NCBI RefSeq assembly: GCF_031143425.1
Contig: NC_090446.1
Location: forward strand, 653,873,717-653,937,716
Length of the DNA: 64,000 nt
From: Pleurodeles waltl
Taxonomy: Eukaryota; Chordata; Amphibia; Caudata; Salamandridae
Direction: 5' to 3'
Below the pieces are notes generated by a model. It made no database searches, was not told the DNA's origin, and saw nothing but the letters and a program-made list of their open reading frames with translations. The position numbers and the translations under genes are program-made. Position 1 is the first letter of the stretch. Every line of letters begins with the position of its first letter. Positions 1 through 9,905 of the stretch are shown here, piece after piece.

Positions 1-58
1 GCCTGTTGGCGGTATTACCGCCACTTTATCACCGACCGCCAGGGTTGGTATGAGGGCC
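1..58 (+). mobile_element. Right end of a further Harbinger copy (H0), cut by the window start
   Basis: The sequence matches the last ~58 bases of H5 (63702-63759): a gcctgttggcggtatta segment, then accgaccgccagggtt, ending in gagggcc. It is therefore the right terminus of another copy in forward orientation. The next three bases (59-61, att) would be its target duplication, but the left end lies outside the window. Confidence 0.85.
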
Positions 59-1077
59 ATTTTGTTTTTGACCATGTGTAATTCACTTCCTCGGAAATCA
101 GGGGAAAAAAGGGCACTTCCAATTAGTGGTTGACTGGACCGGGCACATACAGTGATTTCACGTGATTTGCTCAGGAGTAGAGAGAAACAAAAAATCCAAG
201 ATTGCCCAGGAAGAAGCTCGAACACTTCAAGATCGTAGTAGGGTTTTATTTACACTCTGTGCCGGCACATATGATCCTCCCTATCAGGAAACACTATCAC
301 AGGTGACGTGACTCATTAATGAAGTGAATTTGAACCTCATACTAACCACTCTGTCTTTCTTCGAGGACTCAGACGTCCCAGCTGGAACACCTAGAAAAGA
401 AGAGAAAGCCCCATAAGACCCAGCGGAAGGAGGCGACAGACGAATATCTAAAGCACCATTTCTTTCCCTTTCCCAAGCCCCAGAGACGCATTCCGTTCTG
501 GTTCTGTCAATAAAGCATCTAAATTCAGAAGCCTAAGCAGCTTCTGTGTTCTTTTATCCTTCCAGCCCTCCTACATACCTATTATTCAGTCTGCTTAATT
601 CACCATATGAATTGGTCTGTACTCAATGCACAATGGAAAGCCATTGTACTGTGCAGCTCAGGTTTTGTCTCTGGGTATCTCTGGTTCTTGTAGAAATGAC
701 AAACCCTATATATACCCACAACCAAAAGGGTCTAACAAATGTAATAGTACATTGCTTTTGTAAATTGGCCATCATGACAAAAACTTACAGATGAAAACAT
801 TGTCACAGATGCCTGTTCTTTTCCTACTTGTTTTCAGTGTAAAAAGCTCAGAATGTACCTATATATTGCCTATTCGTTTGGTGCCCTCTAGGGAATCTTC
901 AAACCATGGGTACCTTTAGAATCTCAAGGATGTTGGAAAAAAGGATGCATATTTGGTGTGGATACCTTAGGTGGACAAAATGTTACGGAGGCCTATGTGC
1001 GAACTACCTCAAACAGCCAAAAAAAGGCTTATCACTGGGATGAGGCCTAGCAGGAAAAGGGTTAAACACCTCACATA
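59..1077. other. Gene-free spacer, probably host or old repeat DNA
   Basis: AT-rich sequence between H0 and H1. It holds one short open frame (546-794) with no recognisable domain, and a pyrimidine tract ending in ag near 567 that looks like a splice acceptor but is followed by no convincing exon. I see no RNA gene or element terminus here. Bases 1075-1077 (ATA) are the left target duplication of H1. Confidence 0.5.
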
Positions 1078-1365
1078 GGGGGTCATTCTGACCTCGGCGG
1101 TAAAAGGCGCTTACCGCCGGTCAGAAGACCACCATAACACCGCCGCGGTCGGGGTAAACCGCCACGGTCATTCTGACCCACAACTGGCAAACCGCCAAAA
1201 ACCCGACATCCACAAAAGTCCGCCACACCAACGGCCAGCGAAAAACTGGCGATGACCAAACCTCCACCGTCACGCCAACAGAAATACGCCCATGCCATTC
1301 CGACCCACGAATCCACGCGGCGGTCTTTCAACCGCGGTATTCCATTGGCGGTACACACCGCCGCG
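1078..1365 (+). repeat. H1 left terminal region with hairpin and GGCGGT motifs
   Basis: A perfect 8-bp stem (GGCGGTAA, 1096-1103; TTACCGCC, 1111-1118) with a 7-nt loop lies just inside the terminus. The 13-mer GGTCATTCTGACC occurs at 1081-1093 and again at 1167-1179. Accgcc/ggcggt hexamers recur throughout to about 1365. The same arrangement, diverged, is seen at the left ends of H3 and H4 and, inverted, H2. Probably transposase or SANT-protein binding sites (inference). Confidence 0.7.
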
Positions 1366-1466
1366 GTCAAAATACACACACCTTTACAAAACACAACCAC
1401 ATTGGACAATTCAAAATACACACACCTGAGACACATACACACAACACTCCCACACACCCAATACAA

Positions 1467-1473
1467 TATAAAA
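1467..1473 (+). promoter_or_regulatory. TATA box of gene A, H1
   Basis: TATAAAA about 190 bp upstream of the gene A start codon. The motif is kept in all five copies: 24459-24465 (H3), 34892-34898 (H4), 54239-54245 (H5) and, on the minus strand, 19550-19556 (H2). Conservation against otherwise diverged flanks supports a real core promoter. Confidence 0.65.
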
Positions 1474-1664
1474 CACACACCCACAAACCCCTACGACCCA
1501 AAAATCCGACAGAAGGCCAGAGAGAGACAGCACAGAATAGAGAACACCATCACACAGAGGCACACTACACCATCACCCACACAATATCCACGCACAAAAC
1601 ACCACACACCACCACACTCACCACACTCATCAACACATACACCACACCTCACCCACACCACCCC

Positions 1665-3165
1665 ATGGCACCCCAAAGACACCCCAGGTTTTCAGACGCT
1701 GAACTCAGGGTCATGGTGGAGGAAATAGTTCGGGTAGAGCCCCAGCTCTTCGGGACACAGGTGCAGCACACCAGCATTGCCAGGAAGATGGAGCTATGGC
1801 AAAGAATAGTGGACAGGGTCAACGCTGTGGGACAGCATCCACAAAATAGGGACGACATCAGAAAGCGGTGGAACGACCTATGGGGGAAGGTGCGTTCCAT
1901 GGTATCAAGGCACAACATCGCGGTGCAGAAGACTGCGGGCGGACCCCCACCTACTCCCCCAGAATTTACAGCATGGGAGAAGCAAGTCTTGAACATCCTG
2001 CATCCTGAGGGCCTCGCAGGAGTAGCTGGAGGAATGGACTCTGGTAAGTCTCATCTTCACTACTTCATCCCCCCCACCCCACCTGCATGCCAAATCATAG
2101 CCCCACCCTCACCCCTACCCCCATCACACCAACTCCTTGCAAATGGCTCACCATCACAACCCACCCATCCCAACACCTACCCCTGCATGCGTCCACAAAG
2201 CATGGACACCCATCACCTTAGCATGCCCACTGCACGTACCCATCTCCCCCACAAGCCACCGTCACAACAGCCCCCACAAGGGAATGCCAGCACTGGGGTA
2301 CACGGGCACCCACCCATTGCACGATATGGCACACACAGAAGCAATAACCATACTCTTATACCCCTGCAGGACCCGAACGCCACCACACCGCCCAGGAGGG
2401 TCCAGAAATGTCCATCCCACCCCCAGAAGAGGCCCCCAGTGATGACAGCAGCTCTGTCTCCCTGGACCCAGATGACCAGCCCGGCCCATCGGGGACCTCG
2501 GGACAGTCGGTTCCCCTCACACAGCCACAGGCCACAGCAGACCTAACCCCCTCTGGGAACACCAGCACAGCTCCCACCCAGTGGGCCCATGCCTCTGTCT
2601 CCAGGACACGTCAATCAGCGGTGTGTCCACCACTACAGGGCACCCAGATTAACCCACCACCCCAACAACAACAGGGACCTGGGGGCAGTGGTAGTGGGCA
2701 CACGGTCCAGGGGACGGAGGCACAGGAACACGGGGGAACTGGGAGGGCTGCTGTGCGACAGGGGGGGGCAGGCCTAGTGAACCCACTCTCCACGAGGCCC
2801 TCTCCTCCATCATGGGAGCATACCACCACTCCCAGGAGACGATGGCTATGGTACTGGCCAGGTTCCAGGAGATCCAGGTACTGCAGGAGGAACAGTTCAT
2901 GGGGTTCAGGGAAGAACTCCGAAGCATTAGTTCCGCAATGGGGACCATCGTCGTGGCTCTCAACCAGATTGTCACCACATTGCGGGACCATGTGGCACCA
3001 CAAAGGGCCCCTGTCACTAGCATGGACCAAGAACAGGCTACCACCTCTGCCGGCGCTAGTGGACAGGAGGCCCCGACACAACAACAGGCCACCAGAACCC
3101 CACCCCCTGCAGAAGGAGAACCACCCCGCAAGCGGACCCTGAGATCTAGGAAGAAGACAGAGTAG
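1665..3165 (+). pseudogene. Gene A, Myb/SANT-like Harbinger accessory protein, frameshifted (H1)
   Basis: Exon 1 (1665-2043) encodes the Myb/SANT-like domain (about residues 9-80; the RKRWNDL helix is visible). The donor is ctctg|gtaagt and the acceptor cctgcag| at 2369, with exon 2 running from 2370 to the TAG near 3165. The linker is rich in Pro, Ser and Gln. The C-terminal helical segment (from about 2812, starting MGAYHHSQE) ends in a basic RKRTLRSRKK tail. Relative to the intact H4 copy there is an indel in the G run near 2755-2785, so the C-terminal third is out of frame. In two-gene Harbingers the SANT partner binds DNA and helps transposase enter the nucleus; this copy would make a truncated protein. 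Confidence 0.85.
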
Positions 3166-3378
3166 GATGCCAAGACCCCCGCCAGCAAAGGATACCCCCC
3201 GATTTCATCCCACTGTCCCACATTGTCACCCTGTCCAACCTTAAACTACCCCTGCTCCATCCTTCCACAGGCATATGGACAATGCACCTGTGAGACTGAA
3301 AATCTGGACTCTGCCATGGACATTCCTCCACCATCACCCATCACCGATTTTCAACCATGTCCCTAAATTGAGCACTTT

Positions 3379-3384
3379 AATAAA
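3379..3384 (+). terminator. Polyadenylation signal of gene A, H1
   Basis: AATAAA about 215 bp after the gene A stop. Equivalent signals occur at 26381-26386 (H3), 36813-36818 (H4), 56147-56152 (H5) and, on the minus strand, 17632-17637 (H2). It precedes the convergent 3' end of the transposase gene. Confidence 0.65.
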
Positions 3385-3672
3385 ATCACATATTGCACAA
3401 AAATAATCTGGAGTCTGCCTGTATTTTGAACAAATGTATTAGACTTAACCGTGCCAAAATGTCCAGTTACATTGTGATTACAACATACCACTTTCACACA
3501 GCTGTAGTCCATGGGGAAACAAAGCCGAGGTCACGCAGTGGGGCCCACATCTCTGAAATTGGAAGGGAAAGTCACAACTCAGTTAACATACACTGGGGGG
3601 GAAACTCGGACAGTAGAGAGGCAGGAGACTGTAAGTAAATGTAAAATGCTGGTGTTGATTCTTACCTGTGTG

Positions 3673-6600
3673 TTATTGAAAATACTGTTGTATCACTGTG
3701 TCCCTGTTGTCTGTGTCGTCCTCGTCGTCTTCCTCCTCTTCACTCTCCACAGGCTCCACAGCTGCCACAACACCACCATCTGGACCATCCTCCTGCAGGA
3801 AAGGCACCTGGCGTCGCAAAGCCAGGTTGTGAAGCATACAGCAGGCCACGATGATCTGGCACACCTTCTTTGGTGAGTACATTAGGCACCCACCTGTCAT
3901 ATGCAGGCACCTAAACCTGGCCTTCAGGAGGCCGAAGGTCCGCTCGATCACCCTCCTAGTACGCCCATGGGACTCATTGTAGCGTTCCTCTGCCCTGGTC
4001 CTGGGATTCCTCACTGGGGTCAGTAGCCATGACAGGTTGGGGTAACCAGAGTCACCAATTAGCCACACACGGTGTCTCTGTAGTTGTTCCATCACATAAG
4101 GGATGCTGCTATTTCGCATGATGTACGCGTCATGCACTGACCCAGGGAACTTGGCATTTACATGGGAGATGTACTGGTCAGCCAAACAGACCACCTGGAC
4201 ATTCATCGAATGATAACTTTTTCTGTTCCTGTACACCTGTTCACTTTCTCTGGGGGGTACCAAAGCCACATGGGTCCCATCAATGGCACCAATGATGTTG
4301 GGAATATGTCCAAGGGCATAGAAATCACCCTTCACTGTAGCCAAATCACCCACCTCAGGGAAAACAATGTAGCTCCGCATGTATTTCATCAGGGCAGACA
4401 ACACTCTGGACAACACCTTTGAAAACATAGGCTGAGACATCCCTGATGACATGGCCACTGTTGATTGAAATGACCCACTTGCCAAAAAATGGAGTACTGA
4501 CAGAACCTGCACTAGAGGGGGAATCCCTGTGGGTTGGCGGATGGGTGACATCAGGGCTGGCTCCAGCTGGGCACACAGTTCCTGTATAGTGGCTCGGTCA
4601 AGCCTGTATGTCAATATGACATGTCTTTCTTCCATTGTCGACAGGTCCACCAGCGGTCTGTACACGGGAACATTCCTCCATCTCCTCGCAAGTCCCAGCG
4701 GACGGTGCCTAGGAAGGACAACAGCGAGCACAGAGTCAATCAACCCACAGGTACGTTCCCACAGCTTGCACAGTACGATTCTCTATGCATTGAATGGCTT
4801 GTATGAGTGGCGATGCAAGGCCTAGGCATGTGTGCCGCAGTAGAATTTAAGCCATGTGGGCCCTTGAAATGGCGGCTGCCTGACCTGTGAAGTGCGACAA
4901 TGGGATGTGAGGTCAATGTGCTGGCGTGGCACACCGTGGCGGTAGGCGGTTGAAGACCGCGGTGCAAAGCCGCATTGGTTAACATTGAACCCTATGGGTT
5001 TCAGGAGCCAATGACGATGTGCGCCGGCGGTCGCGGTACGCACCGCCGCGGTACGCACCGCCGCGGGCGTGACCGCCATTTTCTATCAGCTTAATCACTC
5101 GAGACCTGATCATCCACAGGAGAGGACCTATACTGCAAGTGCTGCTGTGACCTCGGTCTGGAAGAGACAATTGCTGCTGCGACTGGGGAAAGGGCCCCTG
5201 CCTTCACTTCTGAAGAATTGGAGAAACTCGTAGATGGGGTCCTCCCCCAGTATGCGCTACTCTACGGTCCTCCAGACCAACAGGTAAGTACACTGGGACC
5301 ATGCTTTATGGCCAATGCCTGGGTTGAGTGGGGTGAATGAACGATGGTGGGGAGGGGAGCGATTGAGGCATGCATCAAACGACAGATGAGAGCATGTGCC
5401 ACATGGCAAGGGTGGGGATGGGAGGCCACTCACATCGAGCATGCAGAAGGTGATGATATTTTATTTTCTCCCCCTGTACATGTCACATAGGTCAGCGCCC
5501 ATCAGAAAATCGACATTTGGCGTGCCATCGCCAAGGACGTCCGGACCCTGGGGGTCCACAACAGACGGGGCACCCACTGCCGCAAGAGGTGGGAGGACAT
5601 CCGCCGCGGGAGCAGGAAGACCGCGGAGGCTTTGCTGGGGATGGCCTCCCAACGTAGGAGGGGTGCCACTCGTCAATTGACCCCCCTGATGTCTCGGATC
5701 CTGGCGGTGGCCTACCCAGATTTGGATGGGCACGTGAGGACATCACGGCAGACACAAGGGGGTGAGTACCAGCACATTCTGCTATCTTAGCGTGCAGTGG
5801 AGGTGTCTGGGTGAGGGAGGAGGGCTGTGGGTATCCCTAGGCCAGGGCGATTTCTGTAGGCTAGGCCCCTCCGTAAGGCATGGCCCTGTGCCCCCGCCCC
5901 CCACCTCTGTAGGGTGCCAAGTACAGCTATCCATGGCCCTGTGTCACCTATGTGTGCAGTTGTCGTCCATAGGCTTGTAGACCAAGTCCCAATGATTGAG
6001 TAGTGTACCCCAAGTGCGCGGCGTAGTGCAGGGGGCTTCTGTGTCTGTCCTCTCCGCCAACTGTGTTGCCAATGCATGCACTCAACATGTCTTTATTTCC
6101 CCCCCCCCCTTTTTTGCTGCTCTTCCTGTTTATGTGTGCATTAGCATCATCAGGCGGAGGAGAAGTGGCATCGGAGCACGAGGGAGCTGCATCTCACATG
6201 GCCCTGGAGGGCCATGCAACCGACTCGGAGTTCACCAGTGAGACGGAGGGCGAGGGGAGCTCCACAACGGGGACACGTGGAGACATCAGCGACACAGACA
6301 CGTCCTCGGAAGGGAGCTCCCTTGTGGCGGCGGCAACATCCGTGCCCACCTCAACAACAGGTACAGCCGCCACCCAGCGCACCAGCTCCGCCCTCCAAGC
6401 AGCCCCTCAGCGTTTGCCCCGTGCCCGCTCGCACACGAAGGCGGGCATCTCCTTCGCCCCAGGCACCTCAGGCCCTGCCCCAGTTACCCCTGCTGCCCTC
6501 AGTGAGGAGGTCATTGACCTCCTCAGGACGCTCATTGTTGGGCAGTCTACCCTTTTGAATGCCATCCAGGGGGTAGAAAGGGAGGTGCACCGGAGCAATG

Positions 6601-9577
6601 CATACCTGGAGGGCATTCATTCGGGTCAGGCTGTCCATCAGCGATCATTCAACGCTCTGGCCTCAGCACTGACGGCAGCCATTGTCCCTGTCTCCTTCCT
6701 CCCTCCTCCAACTTCCTCCACCCAGTCCCACTCCCCTGTTCCTCTGCCTATCCCAGACACACCTACAGACCAGCCTGCACACACCTCAACACCCAAGGGC
6801 AGCTCATCCAGACATAAGCACCACACATCACACAAGCATTCACACAAGCAACAGCCACATGCAGACATACCAACAGCCACTGCCTCCTCTGTGTCCCCCT
6901 CCTCCTCGTCTCCCTCCTCCCTCCCTGTGACGTCTCCACTCACACTTGCATGCACAACATCATCAGCCACTACGTCCATCACCAGCACACCCACCAGAAC
7001 ACTCCGCACACATGCAGTCCCCACCCCCACTGCCATTTACACGTCCCCTGTGTCCTCTCCCAGTGTGTCTGTCACCCCCTCTTCCAAACCACACAAACGC
7101 AGGCAGCCACCCACCCAACAGCCATCCACCTCATGACAGCCTCCGTCACAAGCACCTGCATCCAAAGACAGCACACTTGACTCTCCTACAACCACATCCT
7201 CTTCCTCCACTCCCATACCCACTGCACCTACCCTTCCCACTGCTCCTAAAAAGTTTTTCCTGTCCAAAATTAACCTCTTTCCATCACCTGACCCACCCCC
7301 TCCATGTCGTAAGAGTCCAATCAGCACCTCAGCAACCACAACCCCTGGACCTACAAGGACCATAGTACAAGGATATTGGAGTCCACCACCTTCAAGGGTA
7401 GCTACATCGGCCAGCAGTAAAGGGACAGCCAGCCCACCCCCTGGGAAAAAAACCAAGAAAGGCAAGGCCCGGCGCGAGAGGCCAGAGACTGCAGCCTCCA
7501 AAGGCACTACCCTGGCACCGTCAGGAAGTGGGGTGCCACCTGGCACATCTACAAAGGGAGGCAAGGGCCACAGAGAATCACGGAAGGATGGCAAGGGCAG
7601 CACGGCCGACAAGTCCGGCAGCAGGCGAGCTGCCCAGGAGGGCCCCACCAGCCCCATTCCGGGTGTGAAGGAGGACACCCACGGGCCCGGGACTCCAGCG
7701 CAGGAGGGCCCCTCAAGCGAGAAGTTGGATGGCGAGTGAACTCCATATATTGGCCGGATATGGTGCCCTGGAGACACATGTCAAGAACCGCTGAACAGGG
7801 CCCTTCAAGACAAGCACCGCTGAACAGGGCCCTTCAAGACAAGCACCGCTGAACAGGGCCCTTCAAGACAAGCACCGCTGAACAGGGCCCTTCAAGACAA
7901 GCACCGCTGCACAGGGCCCTTCAAGACAAGCACAGCTGAACAGGGCCCTTCAAGACAAGCACCGCTGTACAGGGCACCGCCGTCTCAAGCACCGCTGAAC
8001 AGGGCCCTTCAAGACAAGCACCGCTGAACAGGGTCCTTCAAGACAAGCACCGCTCCGCTTGGCCCTTCATCTCAAGCACCGCTCCGCTGGGCCCTTCATC
8101 TCTGCACCGCTCCGCTGGGCCCTTCATCTCAAGCACTGCTCCGCTGGGCACCGCCGTCTCTGCACGGCTTCGCTGGGCCCTTCATCTCAAGCACCACTCC
8201 GCTGGGCACCGCCGTCTCTGCACGGCTTCGCTGGGCCCTTCATCTCAAGCACCGCTCCGCTGGGCCCTTCATCTCTGCACCGCTCCGCAGGGCCCTTCAT
8301 CTCAAGCACCGCTCCGCTGGGCACCGCCGTCTCTGCACCGCTTCGCTGGGCCCTTCATCTCAAGCACCGCTCCGCTGGGCCCTTCATCTCTGCACCGCTC
8401 CGCTGGGCACTGCCGTCTCTGCACCGCTTCGCTGGGCCCTTCATCTCAAGCACCGCTCCGCTGGGCCCTTCATCTCTGCATCGCTCCGCTGGGCACCGCC
8501 GTCTCTGCACCGCTTCGCTGGGCCCTTCATCTCAAGCACCGCTCCGCTGGGCCCTTTATCTCAAACACCGCTGGCCCATTGGCAGAAGGGGCAGGCTCGG
8601 ATCTGTGTCGGGCAGGGCTGCACGATGCACTCTGGGCACCATGCCTCCTCCAGTACCAGTGGAGTCTGTAATCCACTTCAGAGACTGTGGCTTTGCACTC
8701 CCCAGGATGGTACAGTGGGCAACCCACCCACTGTAGAGACTTGTGAGACTGTGGCTTTGCACTTCCCAGGATTGCACAGTGGGCAAGCCACCCACTGTAG
8801 AGACTTGAGAGACTGTGGCTTTGCACTCCCCAGGATGGCACGGTGGGCAAGGCACCCACTGTAGAGACTTGAGAGACTGTGGCTTTGCACTCCCCAGGAT
8901 GGTACAGTGGGCAAGCCACCCACTGTAGAGACTTGAGAGACTGTGGCTTTGCACTCCCCAGGATGGCACAGTGGGCAACCCACCCACTGTAGAGACTTGA
9001 GAGACTGTGGCTTTGCACTCCCCAGGATGGGACAGTGGCCATGGAGGCCCCTCGTGGATCTGGCGTCGTGGACTCATGTGGCTGAGGTGCCTCCCCTTCC
9101 CTTCCCCCTGAGGTGCCTATAGTTTTTCTATCTGATGCCCCTGCAGTGTTCTCTCCAATGGATTTGGGTCTCCTGTGTGGGCTTTGCCCATGTGTTGAGG
9201 CCCATTAGCCCACGAACAATGACTGAAACCCAATTTGGACAGGACAATTTACATATGTGTATATAGTTATCGATGTTGGAAATAATTTTTTACTTAGCCT
9301 TACAATATATTTAAATTTCATGATCATTTTATTTTGTCTTGGCATTCTTCCGGGGGGTTTGGTGGGTGTCACTCTGAGTTGTTGCTCTGCATTGATGTGT
9401 AGGTAGTTGTGGGTGAGGGTGGGTGTGTCGCGTATGTGTGTGCCCGTAATCTTTTCTCCTCCCCCCTCCCCTGTGTCGTAGGTGCAGTACTCACCGTTGT
9501 CTTCTGCGCCGGCGTTCGTGCTCCTGGTAGAGGAGCAGGTAGACAATAGCTGGTAGGATGTGTAGTTCTGGTTCCAT
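3673..9577 (-). CDS. Gene B, Harbinger DDE transposase, open in H1, split by a 4.8-kb intron
   Basis: Join of 9577-9495 (27 codons plus two bases) and 4708-3673, giving 372 codons plus stop with matching phase. The donor is GTGAGT at 9494-9489; the acceptor is a pyrimidine tract ending ccttcctag at 4709. Exon 1 gives a Leu/Tyr helix followed by five arginines, as at the N-terminus of many Harbinger transposases. The main exon matches the HARBI1/DDE_Tnp_4 family: GAIDGTHV (D171), LIGDSGYP (D247) and RVIERTFG (E283), spacing D-76-D-36-E. The C-terminus is Glu/Asp rich. It cuts and rejoins element DNA in the nucleus. This is the only copy with no visible lesion and, like H4, it lacks the 99-bp internal intron of H2, H3 and H5. 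If exon 1 were not used, the same frame starts at 4743 (356 codons). The splice is inferred from five-copy conservation. Confidence 0.85.
4860..5090 (+). promoter_or_regulatory. Central promoter region of gene C, H1
   Basis: Contains AAATGGCGGC (a YY1-like core, near 4867), two opposed CCAAT boxes (ATTGG 4974-4978; CCAAT 5008-5012) and several ggcggt/accgcc hexamers like those at the element ends. All these marks recur in the other four copies. It lies upstream of gene C exon 1 and inside the transposase intron. The role as promoter is inferred. Confidence 0.55.
5170..7739 (+). pseudogene. Gene C, second Myb/SANT-like protein, start lost and stop gained (H1)
   Basis: Three exons: 5170-5283, 5491-5761 and 6145-7739, with donors gtaagt and gtgagt and acceptors catag and gcattag. 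Exons 1-2 encode a SANT-like domain (FTSEELEKLVD, then IDIWRAIAK and CRKRWEDIRR). Exon 3 is Ser/Thr/Pro rich and holds a conserved helical segment beginning about VIDLLRTLIVGQ, followed by His/Lys-rich and low-complexity parts. Two lesions: the start codon, ATG in the other copies, is ATT at 5170, and a CGA codon has become TGA at 7134-7136. Without that stop the frame would run to TGA at 7737-7739, before the minisatellites. The plan parallels gene A. It lies wholly inside the transposase intron on the other strand. Confidence 0.8.
7787..8574 (+). repeat. Minisatellite block 1 of H1 (29-bp units)
   Basis: Two successive variants: units of the type caccgctgaacagggccc plus ttcaagacaag, then units of the type caccgctccgctgggccc plus ttcatctcaag, some shortened to end in tctg. 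It begins right after the ancestral gene C stop. The shared core caccgctg/caccgctc is also the core of the arrays in H2, H3 and H4. Confidence 0.9.
8684..9040 (+). repeat. Minisatellite block 3 of H1 (~60-bp units)
   Basis: About six copies of a unit containing gactgtggctttgcactc and cccaggatgg, then cagtgggcaa and cccactgtagagactt. Homologous blocks lie just inside the right end of every copy: 12445-12765 (H2), 31620-31720 (H3), 43985-44145 (H4), 62445-62900 (H5). Confidence 0.9.
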
Positions 9578-9699
9578 GCTGTCCAGATTCCTCGTGGAGT
9601 GTGTAGAGGTGAGCGTTTTCCCATTCGTAGTCTGTTTCCGCCGTGTTTTTATCGGCGGGGCTCCCACCCCGGAAAAGGTGGTGGATTGGTGAGTTGTGA

Positions 9700-9905
9700 T
9701 AGGGTGGGCGGTACATTGTCTCCCGCCTGTCTGTTGGCGGTGACCGCCGCGCTGTTTGTTTGTCCCGCCGTGGCGGTCGGAGTGTTAAAGTGGAGGTCTG
9801 TGTTGGCGGTTTCCGCCAGGTTCAGAATTCCATTTTTTTGACCGCCTGCCTGTTGGCGGGTTGGCCGCCGCTTTAACACCGACCGCCAGGATTGGAATGA
9901 CCCCC
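9700..9905 (+). repeat. H1 right terminal region
   Basis: Dense in ggcggt/accgcc, with several short inverted pairs (for example ttggcggtgaccgcc and ttggcggtttccgcc). It ends accgaccgccaggattgg then aatgaccccc. The region lies upstream of the transposase first exon, so it probably also holds the gene B promoter (inference). Confidence 0.65.

Larger units (their letters stand above)
1078..9905 (+). mobile_element. Harbinger copy H1 (8.8 kb, three genes)
   Basis: The left end begins GGGGGTCATT and the right end finishes AATGACCCCC. Both are flanked by ATA (1075-1077 and 9906-9908), a 3-bp target duplication as expected for PIF/Harbinger. Order: gene A (+, 1665-3165), gene B transposase (-, 3673-9577, split), gene C (+, 5170-7739) inside the gene B intron, then minisatellites 7787-9040 and the right terminal region. 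The outer terminal inverted repeat is short (~10-15 bp). Both ends are dense in ggcggt/accgcc hexamers. The transposase is open; genes A and C are broken. Confidence 0.93.

Noticed and set aside
59..560. LTR-like sequence (aataaag near 510, gt/ca-rich flanks)
   Set aside because: No matching second LTR, no tRNA primer site and no coding remnants could be found in the window.
546..794. 82-codon frame in the first spacer
   Set aside because: No domain, no neighbouring exon, and a composition typical of random AT-rich sequence.
1083..1728. Open frames on both strands in the left terminal region
   Set aside because: They overlap terminal motifs and ca-rich leader sequence, are not kept as frames in other copies, and show no domain.
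3511..3876. Plus-strand frame overlapping the transposase C-terminus
   Set aside because: It is the antisense of the conserved acidic tail of gene B. Conservation follows the minus-strand frame.
8527..9077. Overlapping minus-strand frames of 170-173 codons
   Set aside because: By-products of the ~60-bp array. The same peptide pattern appears in several frames and copies.
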